In this document: piece by piece, positions 55,826-64,000 of the stretch
Layout: every line of letters begins with the position of its first letter
How positions within the stretch are numbered: the first letter of the stretch is position 1
Assembly: GCA_018228645.1 (NCBI GenBank)
Contig: CP073693.1
Coordinates: 1,926,253 to 1,990,252 of the forward strand
Direction of reading: 5' to 3'
Length of the DNA stretch: 64,000 bases
DNA from: Clostridiaceae bacterium Marseille-Q4143
GTDB taxonomy: Bacteria > Bacillota > Clostridia > Lachnospirales > Lachnospiraceae
Program-made: the position numbers and the translations under genes
The notes under the pieces: model-generated
Told to the model about the DNA's origin: nothing
Seen by the model: the letters and a program-made list of their open reading frames with translations, nothing else
The model's database searches: none

Positions 55826-56911
55826 ATGAAGATGCGGACGTTTCTTTATCGACTGGTGGGAGCTGTGATTGTACTGCTGGGATTAGCATTGCTTTTTAAA
55901 TTCTGGTACAGTAAATTCTTTATTTCTGTATCAACGGTGATCGTGATTATTGGAGTTGCGGTTTTTATGATGGCAAGCCCGGAATCCTATAACGCCTCGA
56001 CAGATGTGGTGAAGATGATTGGCATGGGAGATACGGTACGGACCATCGAGGATTTTTACGAGGCATTTAAAAATGTACCGACGCCGCTGGGCAGCGGTTA
56101 TCTGGGACATTTTTATACGATGAAGCAGCCGGCACTGATCTTTGGACCCGATTTTCAGGGCAATTATCTCTACTTCTGGCTGGCTAATTCCGGACTAAAT
56201 GGTTATCTGGGTTATTCTTTTTTGGAAAGTATGATCAAAGATCGGATCAATGAGCCGCTGATTCCCATGAAGGAAGACTTTGGCGAGGATCTGGCAGGTT
56301 ATATTTGTTTCCAGGCGGATGTGATGCTTTTGCAGAAATATTTATATGATAGCTTAAGTTCTTTTGCAAAGACGGGGGAGGTGCTTCCGATTCCGACATC
56401 GGAGCCATCGGAAATATATACTTTTACGGAAGATTTCAAGCTTGCAGGTCAGCAGTTTGATCTCTGTGATAAAGATGGAAATTTCATCTATCATATAGAA
56501 GGAACAGCACCGCTTCTGAAATTCTATGTGCGGGATGGACAGGAACGAGAAGTGTTCCGGGTGGAGAAGGAAATTCTCCATGTGCTGCCTGCCTACCGCT
56601 TCTATCTGAAGGGCGAGCTTTACGGAAAATTGGAGAAAAAACTGGAATTTATCAGAGATCATTTCACCATGGACGTAGCAGAAGGAAAGCTGGAGCTGCG
56701 GGAGTATGCCGGTTCCATCGGACGCAATTTCAGTGTGACCCTCAATGGCCGGATGCTGGGAGCTATTATGGAGGATATGCAGTTTACCCTTCATAACATC
56801 GTTTTTGATAATTCGGTACTGATGGTTTACGACAGGGATTATCTGCCGCTTATGACCGCCATGGCCATTATGATGGCAAGAGAGATTGCAAGAGACGAGG
56901 AGGATGAGTAA
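55826..56911 (+). CDS. Membrane protein with LURP-one/Tubby-like domain
   Basis: The 361-residue protein starts at ATG 55826 with AAGGGGTG upstream. Residues 8-50 hold two hydrophobic helices. Residues about 200-350 form beta strands like the LURP-one-related (LOR) fold of Tubby-like proteins: KLAGQQFDLCDKDGNFIYHIEG, VLPAYRFYLKGELYGKLEKKL, SIGRNFSVTLNGRMLGAIM, DNSVLMVYDRDYLPLMTAMAIMM. LOR domains bind membrane lipids in other proteins. The middle part (60-200) is unassigned. The next lipoprotein gene follows after 4 bases. Confidence 0.55.
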   Translation: MKMRTFLYRLVGAVIVLLGLALLFKFWYSKFFISVSTVIVIIGVAVFMMASPESYNASTDVVKMIGMGDTVRTIEDFYEAFKNVPTPLGSGYLGHFYTMKQPALIFGPDFQGNYLYFWLANSGLNGYLGYSFLESMIKDRINEPLIPMKEDFGEDLAGYICFQADVMLLQKYLYDSLSSFAKTGEVLPIPTSEPSEIYTFTEDFKLAGQQFDLCDKDGNFIYHIEGTAPLLKFYVRDGQEREVFRVEKEILHVLPAYRFYLKGELYGKLEKKLEFIRDHFTMDVAEGKLELREYAGSIGRNFSVTLNGRMLGAIMEDMQFTLHNIVFDNSVLMVYDRDYLPLMTAMAIMMAREIARDEEDE

Positions 56912-56915
56912 GCAC

Positions 56916-57578
56916 ATGAAGAGGTACAAAAAAAATCTGGCTCTGCTTTTGGCTGCTGTGACGGCAGTTCTGTCAGCGGGGTGCGAGATCGAGGAGGTGC
57001 CAAGGGCGGCTGTGGAAGAGGAGCGTCAAGTGCTGGAAGAGGCATCCTCACTGGCCTACACAGGGGATCTGGAGGATATCACCCTTACCTCGGATCTGAC
57101 GGCGGATGGTGTGATTGCCGGAAGTATCAAAGAGACCGGATTCTGGAATACGAAGTATACCGTGACAGCAGGAGGAGAAGACTGGTTCTATCTGGGTGAC
57201 CCGAAGGATAACTTTATCTACAATCTGGAAGGCGTCAATTCCGGCACCACTTATGCATATTATGATATGGATGACAACTGCCTTGGCTATGCCCAGACGC
57301 GGATTATGGAGACCGATGGACTGGAACATGACTGGTATATAGTTTTCCTGGATGCGGATGGAAATATCAGGGCAGATTATCTGACCGATGAAAGATGTCA
57401 TTATGTCATGGACTTTGACGGAAATGTTCTGGGCACCTGCTCTGCAACGGGGGAGACTTTTTCGGATAAGTATGAAGTAAAAGTACAGATGAATGAGGGG
57501 GAGCAGATGGATCTGATGGATAAGGTGGCCATCTGCCGCCAGCTGGCGCATTGGTATGCGTTTGATCACAGCTACTAG
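56916..57578 (+). CDS. Lipoprotein of unknown function
   Basis: The 220-residue protein has a lipoprotein signal (LLAAVTAVLSAGCE, Cys at about residue 23). The rest is beta-rich with repeated turns such as YDMDDNCLGYAQ, FLDADGNIRADY and MDFDGNVLGTCSATGE, which resemble the strand pattern of the LOR-like protein encoded just before it. The start is ATG 56916 or 56904; GAGGAGG at 56897-56903 is too near 56904. The two proteins probably form a pair, one in the membrane and one outside. Function unknown. Confidence 0.65.
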   Translation: MKRYKKNLALLLAAVTAVLSAGCEIEEVPRAAVEEERQVLEEASSLAYTGDLEDITLTSDLTADGVIAGSIKETGFWNTKYTVTAGGEDWFYLGDPKDNFIYNLEGVNSGTTYAYYDMDDNCLGYAQTRIMETDGLEHDWYIVFLDADGNIRADYLTDERCHYVMDFDGNVLGTCSATGETFSDKYEVKVQMNEGEQMDLMDKVAICRQLAHWYAFDHSY

Positions 57579-57593
57579 AGAGATTGCCACTCC

Positions 57594-57622
57594 TTGACAA
57601 ACGCTTTTATTTTCCCTATACT
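57594..57622 (+). promoter_or_regulatory. Promoter of argS
   Basis: TTGACA (57594-57599) and TATACT (57617-57622) are 17 bases apart. Confidence 0.88.
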
Positions 57623-57675
57623 TGAAAGAAGTTCTTTAATGGAAAATGGAGAAGTTAAGGAGGAAAATTCAGCAT

Positions 57676-59442
57676 ATGAAGAAAATACTGGATCTGCTGA
57701 GTGCAGAAGTGGCAAAAGCGTTTGCAGCAGCAGGCTATGATGAAAAATACGCGCGTGTATCGATTTCCAACCGTCCGGACCTCTGTGAATATCAGTGTAA
57801 CGGAGCCATGGCGGCAGCGAAAGAGTACCACAAAGCGCCGATTATGATTGCAAATGGAGTCGTGGAGCAGCTTGCCGGTTCCGAAGTATTTGGAGAAGTA
57901 CAGGCGGTAAATCCGGGATTCATTAACATGAAGATCAATGATGCGTTCCTGAGCAGCTATTTAAATGGCATGGAAGCAGACGAGCGTCTGGGATTTGAGA
58001 AAGCAGAACATCCGAAGACCATCGTCATTGATTATGGCGGACCGAATGTGGCAAAACCGCTTCACGTAGGACATCTGCGTTCTGCCATCATCGGAGAGAG
58101 TGTAAAGAGAATCGCGCGGTTTGCAGGACATCATGTCATCGGTGATGTACATCTGGGAGACTGGGGTCTGCAGATGGGTCTGATTATTACCGAGCTTCAT
58201 GAGAGAAAGCCGGAGCTGTGCTATTTTGATGAGAATTACGATGGCGCTTACCCGGAGGAAGCTCCGTTTACGATCGCAGAGCTGGAGGAGATTTATCCGA
58301 CCGCCAGCAAGCGTTCCAAAGAGGATGAACCTTATAAAGAGGCTGCCATGCAGGCAACCTATGAACTGCAGCATGGAAGAAAAGGTTACCAGGCACTGCT
58401 GCAGCACATTTTAAATGTATCTGTTACCGACTTAAAGAGAAACTATGCAAACCTCAATGTCAGCTTTGACCTGTGGAAAGGTGAGTCCGACGCACAGCCA
58501 TATATTCCGGACATGGTGCAGAAGATGAAAGACGATGGATTTGCTTATGTGAGCGATAATGCCCTGGTTGTTGACGTTAAGGAAGATACCGATACTAAGG
58601 AAGTACCGCCTTGTATGCTTTTGAAATCTGACGGAGCATCCCTCTATACGACTACCGATCTGGCAACCATCGTAGAGCGTATGAAGCTTTACAATCCGGA
58701 CGAGATTATCTATGTAGTAGACAAGCGTCAGGAGATGCACTTTATCCAGGTATTCCGCTGTGCAAGAAAATGTGGTCTGGTGACAGATGAGACCGGTCTT
58801 AAGTTCCTTGGCTTTGGTACCATGAACGGAAAAGACGGAAAGCCCTTCAAGACCAGAGACGGCGGTGTTATGAGACTGGAATATCTTCTGAAAGATATCA
58901 ATGAAGAGATGCTGAAGAAGATCGAGGCAAGTCGTCCCATGGATGAGGAAGAGGCAGAGAAGATCTCCAAGATCGTCGGTCTTTCCGCTGTTAAATACGG
59001 TGACCTGTCCAATCAGGCGTCTAAAGACTATATTTTCGATGTGGATCGTTTCACGTCTTCAGAAGGAAATACAGGTCCTTACATCCTGTATACCATCGTT
59101 CGTATTAAGTCTATTTTAAGAAAATACGAAGAGATGGGAGGCACTGCAGGTGACGGACAGATTACAGCCAGTGCCAACGAGAGTGAGAAAGCGCTTCAGC
59201 TGGAACTGACCAAGTTCAACAGTGTGATGGAGACTGCTTACGAGGAGTCTGCACCTCACAAGATCTGTGCTTATATCTACGATCTTGCCAATGCATTTAA
59301 TAAATTCTATCATGAGACTAAGATTCTTGGTTCTGAAGATGAGGCAGCAAAGAAGAGCTGGATTGCCCTGCTTCTGCTGACCAGAAAAGTGCTGGAGACC
59401 TGCATTGACCTGCTGGGCTTTGAAGCACCGGAGAAAATGTAA
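57676..59442 (+). CDS. argS: Arginyl-tRNA synthetase
   Basis: The 588-residue enzyme charges tRNA-Arg. It has an N-terminal Arg_tRNA_synt_N domain, the HIGH region as VAKPLHVGHLRSAIIGE, and a KMSKS-like FKTRDGGVMRL, plus the C-terminal DALR anticodon domain. An AGGAGG lies 12 bases before ATG 57676; a start at 57646 adds ten basic residues. The 54-base leader is too short for a T-box. The CPBP gene begins directly after the stop codon. Confidence 0.96.
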   Translation: MKKILDLLSAEVAKAFAAAGYDEKYARVSISNRPDLCEYQCNGAMAAAKEYHKAPIMIANGVVEQLAGSEVFGEVQAVNPGFINMKINDAFLSSYLNGMEADERLGFEKAEHPKTIVIDYGGPNVAKPLHVGHLRSAIIGESVKRIARFAGHHVIGDVHLGDWGLQMGLIITELHERKPELCYFDENYDGAYPEEAPFTIAELEEIYPTASKRSKEDEPYKEAAMQATYELQHGRKGYQALLQHILNVSVTDLKRNYANLNVSFDLWKGESDAQPYIPDMVQKMKDDGFAYVSDNALVVDVKEDTDTKEVPPCMLLKSDGASLYTTTDLATIVERMKLYNPDEIIYVVDKRQEMHFIQVFRCARKCGLVTDETGLKFLGFGTMNGKDGKPFKTRDGGVMRLEYLLKDINEEMLKKIEASRPMDEEEAEKISKIVGLSAVKYGDLSNQASKDYIFDVDRFTSSEGNTGPYILYTIVRIKSILRKYEEMGGTAGDGQITASANESEKALQLELTKFNSVMETAYEESAPHKICAYIYDLANAFNKFYHETKILGSEDEAAKKSWIALLLLTRKVLETCIDLLGFEAPEKM

Positions 59443-60270
59443 ATGAAAATTTATAAAGTATGGAGGGCCATGTATCCCATGGCTCTTTATGTTATCATCC
59501 AGAATGTAGTAGTCGCGGCAGGAATGGTTGTTGCAAGGCTTTTCTTTCCACATGTTCTTTCAGAAGCAACAACGTCAGTGTCTGCCTGGTCAGATTTATA
59601 TGTGACATTTCTGACTGTCAGTGCAGTAATTTCCACTGTGCTTTTTGGAATGCTGTATCGAAAAGATATTCGGAAACGGGCATGGAGGATGACTTCGGAT
59701 ATGGATGGCGGGAAGCGCAGGATGACAGGACGGGATGCTTGTCTGATTGCAGCAGCCAGCATTGCTTTTTCTATTGCAGGTAATAACCTTGTCAATATCA
59801 GTCCTTTGCCGGAACTGTCGGACAGCTATGAGGAGACCAGTGCCATGCTTATGTCGGGAAGCCTCGTGCTGCAGCTTCTCTGTGTTGGTATGCTGGCACC
59901 CATTGTAGAAGAACTGGTGATGAGAGGCCTTCTCTATGAGAGACTCCGGGAGTTTATGAAACCGAAATGGGCCATTTTTCTAGGGGGTGTCCTGTTCGGT
60001 GTTTTTCACGGAAATCTGGTGCAGGGAATCTATGCAGCATGTTGTGGATGGTTCCTGTGCTGGCTGATGGAGACTTATCATTCCTTGAAAGCAACAGTGC
60101 TCTCTCATATGGTATCTAATCTGGCGGTAACTCTCATTGTGAGTACCAGTCTGTACAACCAGATTATGGTATTCTGGATTGTCACAGCAGCCGCGGCCGC
60201 AGTATTTGCACTGGCTATCTTCCGGCTGGCAACTCATCAGGAAGTCGACGATCAGCAAACAATCGAATAG
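59443..60270 (+). CDS. CPBP-family intramembrane protease (CAAX/Abi)
   Basis: The 275-residue protein has seven or eight membrane helices. The catalytic pattern is complete: EELVMRGLLYERLR (E-E-x3-R), FGVFHGNLVQG (F-x3-H) and SHMVSNLA (H/N). These glutamate-type proteases cut membrane peptides or prenylated proteins; bacterial members often guard against bacteriocins. It starts on the base after the argS stop codon, so the two are co-transcribed. Confidence 0.88.
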   Translation: MKIYKVWRAMYPMALYVIIQNVVVAAGMVVARLFFPHVLSEATTSVSAWSDLYVTFLTVSAVISTVLFGMLYRKDIRKRAWRMTSDMDGGKRRMTGRDACLIAAASIAFSIAGNNLVNISPLPELSDSYEETSAMLMSGSLVLQLLCVGMLAPIVEELVMRGLLYERLREFMKPKWAIFLGGVLFGVFHGNLVQGIYAACCGWFLCWLMETYHSLKATVLSHMVSNLAVTLIVSTSLYNQIMVFWIVTAAAAAVFALAIFRLATHQEVDDQQTIE

Positions 60271-60286
60271 AATGTATAGAAACAAG

Positions 60287-60323
60287 GAAGTTTCAGAGTG
60301 ATTCTGGGACTTCTTTTTCTTTT
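60287..60323 (+). terminator. Terminator of argS-CPBP
   Basis: GAAGTTTCAGA (60287-60297) pairs with TCTGGGACTTC (60303-60313), with two G-T pairs, and runs into TTTTTCTTTT. Confidence 0.8.
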
Positions 60324-60340
60324 GACTAAATTGTTTCAAA

Positions 60341-60934
60341 ATGTCCAGGCCGGTAGAGCGATACACTGTGAAAGGAACGTCCGCAGTCCTGAATTACATT
60401 GATCAGGGTTCCGATATCGTGATCATTGGTGGACAGATGTCAGAGGGAGCTTCCCTTTATGCTCTTCCGGATCGGGCATCCGAGTTTACTGAACTGAATG
60501 AAGAGACTCTGGCAGGAAAGAAAGTAGGTGTTACCCGGTTAAATACTGGTGACATTGCATTTCGTAAGATGCCGATTTTCTGGTCCATCTTCATGAACAT
60601 GGTATTAAGCGTGCGCCAGATTGACCGGAAGATCATGGATTCCGCGAGAACACTGAATCTGAACCAGAGCTCCATGATTCTTCATGTACTGCTTCCGTAC
60701 AGTCTGCCGGGAATCATCAACAGTGTGTCTGTATTGGTATCCACTTCCTTCCTGGTACTGACAGCGGCTGAGATGATCGGAGCAACATCCGGACTTGGAT
60801 GGTATATCAAATATAACGCAGATTTTGCAAACTTCACAAAAGTGATCGCAGGTATCTTTGTGATCGGTGTGGTAGTTACCATGCTGAACGCGCTGATCAG
60901 CCTGGTGAAGAGACTGCTGATTCGCTGGAGGTAA
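60341..60934 (+). pseudogene. Decayed ABC transporter: binding-protein fragment fused to permease fragment
   Basis: The 197-residue reading frame is open, but it joins two unrelated halves. Residues 1-68 are the middle of an SsuA/NMT1-type substrate-binding protein (KGTSAVLNYIDQGSDIVIIGG and the lobe LNEETLAGKKVGVTRL), lacking its signal peptide and start. From about residue 72 it is the C-terminal half of an SsuC-type permease (EAA-like loop MDSARTLNLNQSSMILHVLLPYSLPGI, then IGATSGLGWYIKYNADFANF). A deletion that kept the frame is the simplest explanation. No ATPase gene remains nearby, so it is probably not functional. Confidence 0.8.
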
Positions 60935-60938
60935 GAAC

Positions 60939-61625
60939 ATGGAATTTAATGAACGGGTTCACGCTTACATTGCGGCAAAGTATTACGTACATTTAACGGA
61001 GCATTTTGGGGAGCGCGGGAAGAAAGCATTCCTGCATGCCACCCAGTATTATGCTCTCCAGAGGGGCCGGAGAATGGCACAACGGGCTATCCGGGACAGG
61101 CAGGAGCTGACCCAGGCAACGTATAACTACTATGGAGAATGGGTCAATACGGAATCGGCCAAAGAGGAAGGCATTTCCAATATCATGACACCGGATGGAA
61201 ACGGTGCATTGAAAATTACCCGATGTCCCTGGTACACCCAGTTTCATGATATGGGGCTTACAGAGGCGGGAGCGGCTTACTGTAAATATCTGGACAGTTC
61301 CATTTCCAGGGGATTTAACCCGGATCTCGGTTACGAGGTAGACCAAACCCTTCATACGGCGGACTGCTGTATTCACCGGCTTTCTACCGGGAAAGATATT
61401 GCCGAAGGCAGTGGACGGGGAAAGAATCCTGCGGGAATTAAAAATTTTGAATATCACTGTGCCCATTCCTACTGGGCGTACAACGAAGTGACGGCGGCTA
61501 TTTTCCAGGCAGAAGGAGAGGCAGTCAACGCGGAAGTGTTGGCCGATGTGGCAGCAGAGTACGGACAGGAAGCGGCAGACACACTGATGAAATATAGAAA
61601 TACGAATTTCAACGTATGTGAGTAA
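60939..61625 (+). CDS. L-2-amino-thiazoline-4-carboxylic acid hydrolase-family protein
   Basis: The 228-residue protein resembles the ATC_hydrolase family (PF14196): RCPWYTQFHDMGLTEAGAAYCKYLDSSI and GYEVDQTLHTADCCIHRL, with a C-terminal helix. Family members open the thiazoline ring to give S-carbamoyl-cysteine, a route to cysteine, and often sit beside sulfur-type ABC transporters. The transporter remnant upstream fits this. The start is 4 bases after the remnant. The exact reaction here is inferred. Confidence 0.68.
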   Translation: MEFNERVHAYIAAKYYVHLTEHFGERGKKAFLHATQYYALQRGRRMAQRAIRDRQELTQATYNYYGEWVNTESAKEEGISNIMTPDGNGALKITRCPWYTQFHDMGLTEAGAAYCKYLDSSISRGFNPDLGYEVDQTLHTADCCIHRLSTGKDIAEGSGRGKNPAGIKNFEYHCAHSYWAYNEVTAAIFQAEGEAVNAEVLADVAAEYGQEAADTLMKYRNTNFNVCE

Positions 61626-61637
61626 GGAGACGAGAAA

Positions 61638-62444
61638 ATGAGCAAGAGCATTGGATTTATCGGCGGTGGAGCTATGGCCACCGGCATTATTAAAGGAATT
61701 CTTTCCGCAAATACTCTGACAGCAGAGGAGATCTATGTAAAAGAGCTTCTGCCGGAGCGGCAGGTATATTTAAAAGAAACCTACGGACTTCAGCTGGCAG
61801 ACAGCCTGAAGGAACTGGCTGAGAAAGCAAAGGTACTGGTACTGGCAGTCCGCCCCCAGGATGCAGAGAAAGCAGCAAAAGAGCTTTCTGAAGTCATCAC
61901 ACAGGAGCATGTACTGGTATCTATCTGTGCAGGAATAAAGATCGAGAAACTGTCAGGATGGATCGGTGGGAAAGTCACTTATGCAAGAATTATGCCAAAT
62001 ACCATGACAGAGATCAAACGTGGTTACAGTGCCCTGACCTTCAGTCAAAATGCTTCTGAGGAAGCAAAACAGAGCGTACAGAGAATTACCGATTCCATCG
62101 GTTCTACACTGGTAATCCCGGAAAAACAATTTGATGCATTTACCGCATTAAGCTGTGCAGGTCCGGAATGGCTTCTTCTCTTTGCAGCAGCTTTGATGGA
62201 TGCAGGCGTAGAGTGCGGTATTTCCAGAGCAGATGCAAGAAAAATTGTTACTCAGAACCTGATCGGTACCGGACTTCGTCTGGAGGGTACAGACAGCCAT
62301 CCGTTCCAGATTACCGACGAGATGAACACGCCGGGAGGTATCGGCATTGCAGGATATCACACTTTCGTAAGTGCAGGTCTCAATGGTATCGTGATGGATG
62401 CAGTACAGGCTGCATTTAAAAGAACCACAGAACTGGGTAAATAA
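61638..62444 (+). CDS. proC: Pyrroline-5-carboxylate reductase
   Basis: ProC makes proline from pyrroline-5-carboxylate. The 268-residue enzyme has the Rossmann start IGFIGGGAMATGIIKGI, VRPQDAEK, ARIMPNTM and the C-terminal TDEMNTPGGIGIAGYHTF signature. GTAAGGAG precedes the ATG. It is probably co-transcribed with the hydrolase gene. Confidence 0.95.
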   Translation: MSKSIGFIGGGAMATGIIKGILSANTLTAEEIYVKELLPERQVYLKETYGLQLADSLKELAEKAKVLVLAVRPQDAEKAAKELSEVITQEHVLVSICAGIKIEKLSGWIGGKVTYARIMPNTMTEIKRGYSALTFSQNASEEAKQSVQRITDSIGSTLVIPEKQFDAFTALSCAGPEWLLLFAAALMDAGVECGISRADARKIVTQNLIGTGLRLEGTDSHPFQITDEMNTPGGIGIAGYHTFVSAGLNGIVMDAVQAAFKRTTELGK

Positions 62445-62545
62445 ATACATACGGTAAAAACATATCCCCCGGGGAGGCTTGTACCGTTTCTTTTCAACAG
62501 GTATACTGAAACGATAAATGTTGAAAAAAGAATCGGAGACAAACT

Positions 62546-63268
62546 ATGAGTCAGACATTGGAACAGATCCGTCAGTACTGGAACAGCCGGGCGGAGGGAT
62601 ATACATTAAGCAACAGAGAAGAACTGGAGGACGAGCATCGCATTTTCCTGTGGGAACAGCAGATCAGACGGGCACTGAATGGACGAATCTGCCGGCATGT
62701 GCTGGATGTGGGATGTGGCCCGGGGTTCTTCTCCGTTTTGCTTGCCAGACTGGGATATGAAGTCACTGCTGTAGATTATACGGAAAATATGTTGGCAGAG
62801 GCACGGAAAAATGCGGTACATTATGGAGTGGATATTGATTTCCGCCGGATGGATGCACAGAAGCTGGATTTCGAGGACGGAATCTTTGATCTGGTGATCA
62901 GCCGAAATGTGCTCTGGAATCTGGAACAGCCGGAACAGGCTTACAGAGAGTGGCTTCGGGTTCTGAAACCGAATGGTACGGTGATGAACTTTGATGGAAA
63001 TTTTTATTATTATGTGACGGATGCGGAGTATGGAGACCGAACCCGCTGGGAGCATAAGCATATGCAGGGAATTAATGCGAACTCTATTGATCGGATCGGG
63101 GAACATCTGCCTATGGCAAGAAGACTCCGACCGGAGTGGGATGTACAGGAACTCCAAAAGCTGGGAGCAAAGGAAGTCTGTTCCAATGTGACCAATGAGA
63201 AAATTCTGGAGGACGGACATCACCTGATCCTGAATTTCCAGGTAAGTGCGGTGAAAGCGCAGGTATAA
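62546..63268 (+). CDS. Class I SAM-dependent methyltransferase
   Basis: The 240-residue protein has SAM-binding motif I VLDVGCGPGFFSVLLARLGY (about 53-72), an acidic motif II VTAVDYT, and the DLVISRNVLWNL block. The acceptor is unknown; the sequence is of the Methyltransf_11/25 type. The ATG follows GGAG. A hairpin separates it from the hydrogenase gene. Confidence 0.85.
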   Translation: MSQTLEQIRQYWNSRAEGYTLSNREELEDEHRIFLWEQQIRRALNGRICRHVLDVGCGPGFFSVLLARLGYEVTAVDYTENMLAEARKNAVHYGVDIDFRRMDAQKLDFEDGIFDLVISRNVLWNLEQPEQAYREWLRVLKPNGTVMNFDGNFYYYVTDAEYGDRTRWEHKHMQGINANSIDRIGEHLPMARRLRPEWDVQELQKLGAKEVCSNVTNEKILEDGHHLILNFQVSAVKAQV

Positions 63269-63308
63269 CAATCTGTTGGTTTTCAAAATAGCATATTGAT
63301 GATAAAAT

Positions 63309-63337
63309 GGTATCAATTGTGAGTTGATACCTTTTTT
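63309..63337 (+). terminator. Terminator between methyltransferase and hydrogenase genes
   Basis: GGTATCAA (63309-63316) pairs with TTGATACC (63324-63331), followed by six T residues. It lies only 33 bases before the hydrogenase ATG, leaving no room for a complete promoter after it, so it may attenuate read-through. Confidence 0.8.
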
Positions 63338-63369
63338 ATGCAAAAACAGAATGGAGAGTGTGACAGAAG

Positions 63370-64000
63370 ATGAGAGGATTATATTCATCCAAAACGAAGA
63401 TTCGCCACGAAATTTTTACGGAAATTGCCAGAATGGCATATGAGGGAGGAGACTGCAGCCGTCTGGACGAGCTGCCCTATAAGATTGTACCGGGAGAGAT
63501 AGCTTCTTATCGTGAGAGCATCTTTCTCGAGAGAGCGGTAGTCGGAGAACGTCTGCGGGTAGCCATGGGACTTTCCCTGAGAAAGATTTCCGAACATTCC
63601 AAAATTTCTCAGGGTGTGGAGGCCAGCCTGGTGGAAGAAAAATATTATGAGCCGCCTTTGATTAATATTATCAAATTTGCCTGTCATTCCTGCCCGGAGA
63701 ACCGGGTGCTGGTGACGGAAGGATGTCAGGGATGTCTGGAACATCCGTGTATGGAAGTCTGTCCGAAAGGTGCAATTTCCATGGTAAATGGGCGTTCCCA
63801 TATTGATTCTGACAAATGTATCAAGTGCGGACGTTGTGTGAGTGCCTGTCCGTACAGTGCCATTATCCATCAGGAACGTCCGTGCGCGAAGGCCTGTGGC
63901 ATGAATGCGATTCATTCGGATGAGCACGGAAGAGCCGATATTGATCAGGACAAGTGTGTTTCCTGCGGTATGTGTCTGGTCAGCTGCCCGTTTAGCGCAA
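63370..64000 (+). CDS. Group B-like [FeFe] hydrogenase, N-terminal part (runs off the window)
   Basis: The frame is open from ATG 63370 to the end, 210 residues. The N-terminal 95 residues (KTKIRHEIFTEIARMAYEGG, LPYKIVPGE, KYYEPPLINIIKFAC) and an array of iron-sulfur motifs (CHSCPEN, CQGCLEHPCMEVCP, CIKCGRCVSACP, CAKACGM, CVSCGMCLVSCP) match the group B [FeFe] hydrogenases of Clostridia, which carry several 4Fe-4S clusters before the H-cluster domain. The H-cluster domain is outside the window, so a plain multi-cluster ferredoxin cannot be excluded. Confidence 0.78.
   Translation, partial: MRGLYSSKTKIRHEIFTEIARMAYEGGDCSRLDELPYKIVPGEIASYRESIFLERAVVGERLRVAMGLSLRKISEHSKISQGVEASLVEEKYYEPPLINIIKFACHSCPENRVLVTEGCQGCLEHPCMEVCPKGAISMVNGRSHIDSDKCIKCGRCVSACPYSAIIHQERPCAKACGMNAIHSDEHGRADIDQDKCVSCGMCLVSCPFSA

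Noticed and set aside
62460..62515. Possible terminator after proC
   Set aside because: Only a 6-bp stem with a 26-base loop and an interrupted T run; too weak to list.

Overview
The window is a 64 kb piece of a Clostridia chromosome, most likely Lachnospiraceae (Blautia/Dorea/Mediterraneibacter-like). The evidence is moderate GC, strong AGGAGG ribosome binding sites, frequent TTG/GTG starts, T-box leaders, a B. subtilis-like cysE-cysS-mrnC-rlmB-sigma gene order, DUF5716/DUF5717-type proteins, a group B-like [FeFe] hydrogenase and a CotH-type surface protein. No rRNA, CRISPR array, prophage or intact insertion sequence was seen. Genus assignment is inference.

Region 1 (1-11090) is the 3' part of a surface polysaccharide cluster: the tail of a likely nucleotide-sugar dehydrogenase, a two-domain oxidoreductase, a GT4 glycosyltransferase, two GT-C-like membrane proteins, a SEC-C protein, a Wzx-type flippase, an FrhB-like protein and a ferredoxin-pyruvyltransferase fusion. 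It looks more AT-rich than its surroundings. Region 2 (11118-20356) holds a T-box-controlled thrS, a membrane-anchored unknown, tRNA-Met, a CotH/CHB_HEX surface protein, a GT11 fucosyltransferase, ispF, a GNAT protein and a UDP-galactopyranose-mutase-like flavoprotein.

Region 3 (20353-26437) is the translation block: a cysteine T-box (specifier TGC) in front of cysE-cysS-mrnC-rlmB-sigma, then tRNA-Thr(GGT) and glnS. Region 4 (26462-37698) holds a 1171-residue secreted repeat protein ending in a glycosidase-like domain, a small acidic membrane protein, a PrsA-like lipoprotein, a CobD/HisC-type aminotransferase, and the most intriguing locus: a three-gene cassette (DUF5717-like helical-repeat giant, a divergent Hsp70-like DUF5716-type protein and a TPR protein) with its own promoter.

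Region 5 (37737-50203) carries a polar amino-acid ABC transporter, purF-purB, a PF06541 membrane protein, and a MarR-controlled heterodimeric ABC exporter operon whose promoter -10 box lies between two mirror-image operator palindromes, followed by a HAD phosphatase and an EamA transporter. Region 6 (50226-55729) has a long hairpin, nfo, and a sugar PTS locus (IIA/IIB leftward; RpiR regulator, GH4 phospho-glycosidase and IIC rightward). The GH4 enzyme carries the CDMP motif of 6-phospho-alpha-glucosidases although the PTS parts are of the lactose/cellobiose family.

Region 7 (55826-64000) has a LURP-one/Tubby-like membrane protein with a partner lipoprotein, argS, a CPBP protease, a decayed ABC transporter in which a binding-protein fragment is fused in frame to a permease fragment, an aminothiazoline-carboxylate hydrolase-family protein, proC, a methyltransferase and the start of the hydrogenase gene.
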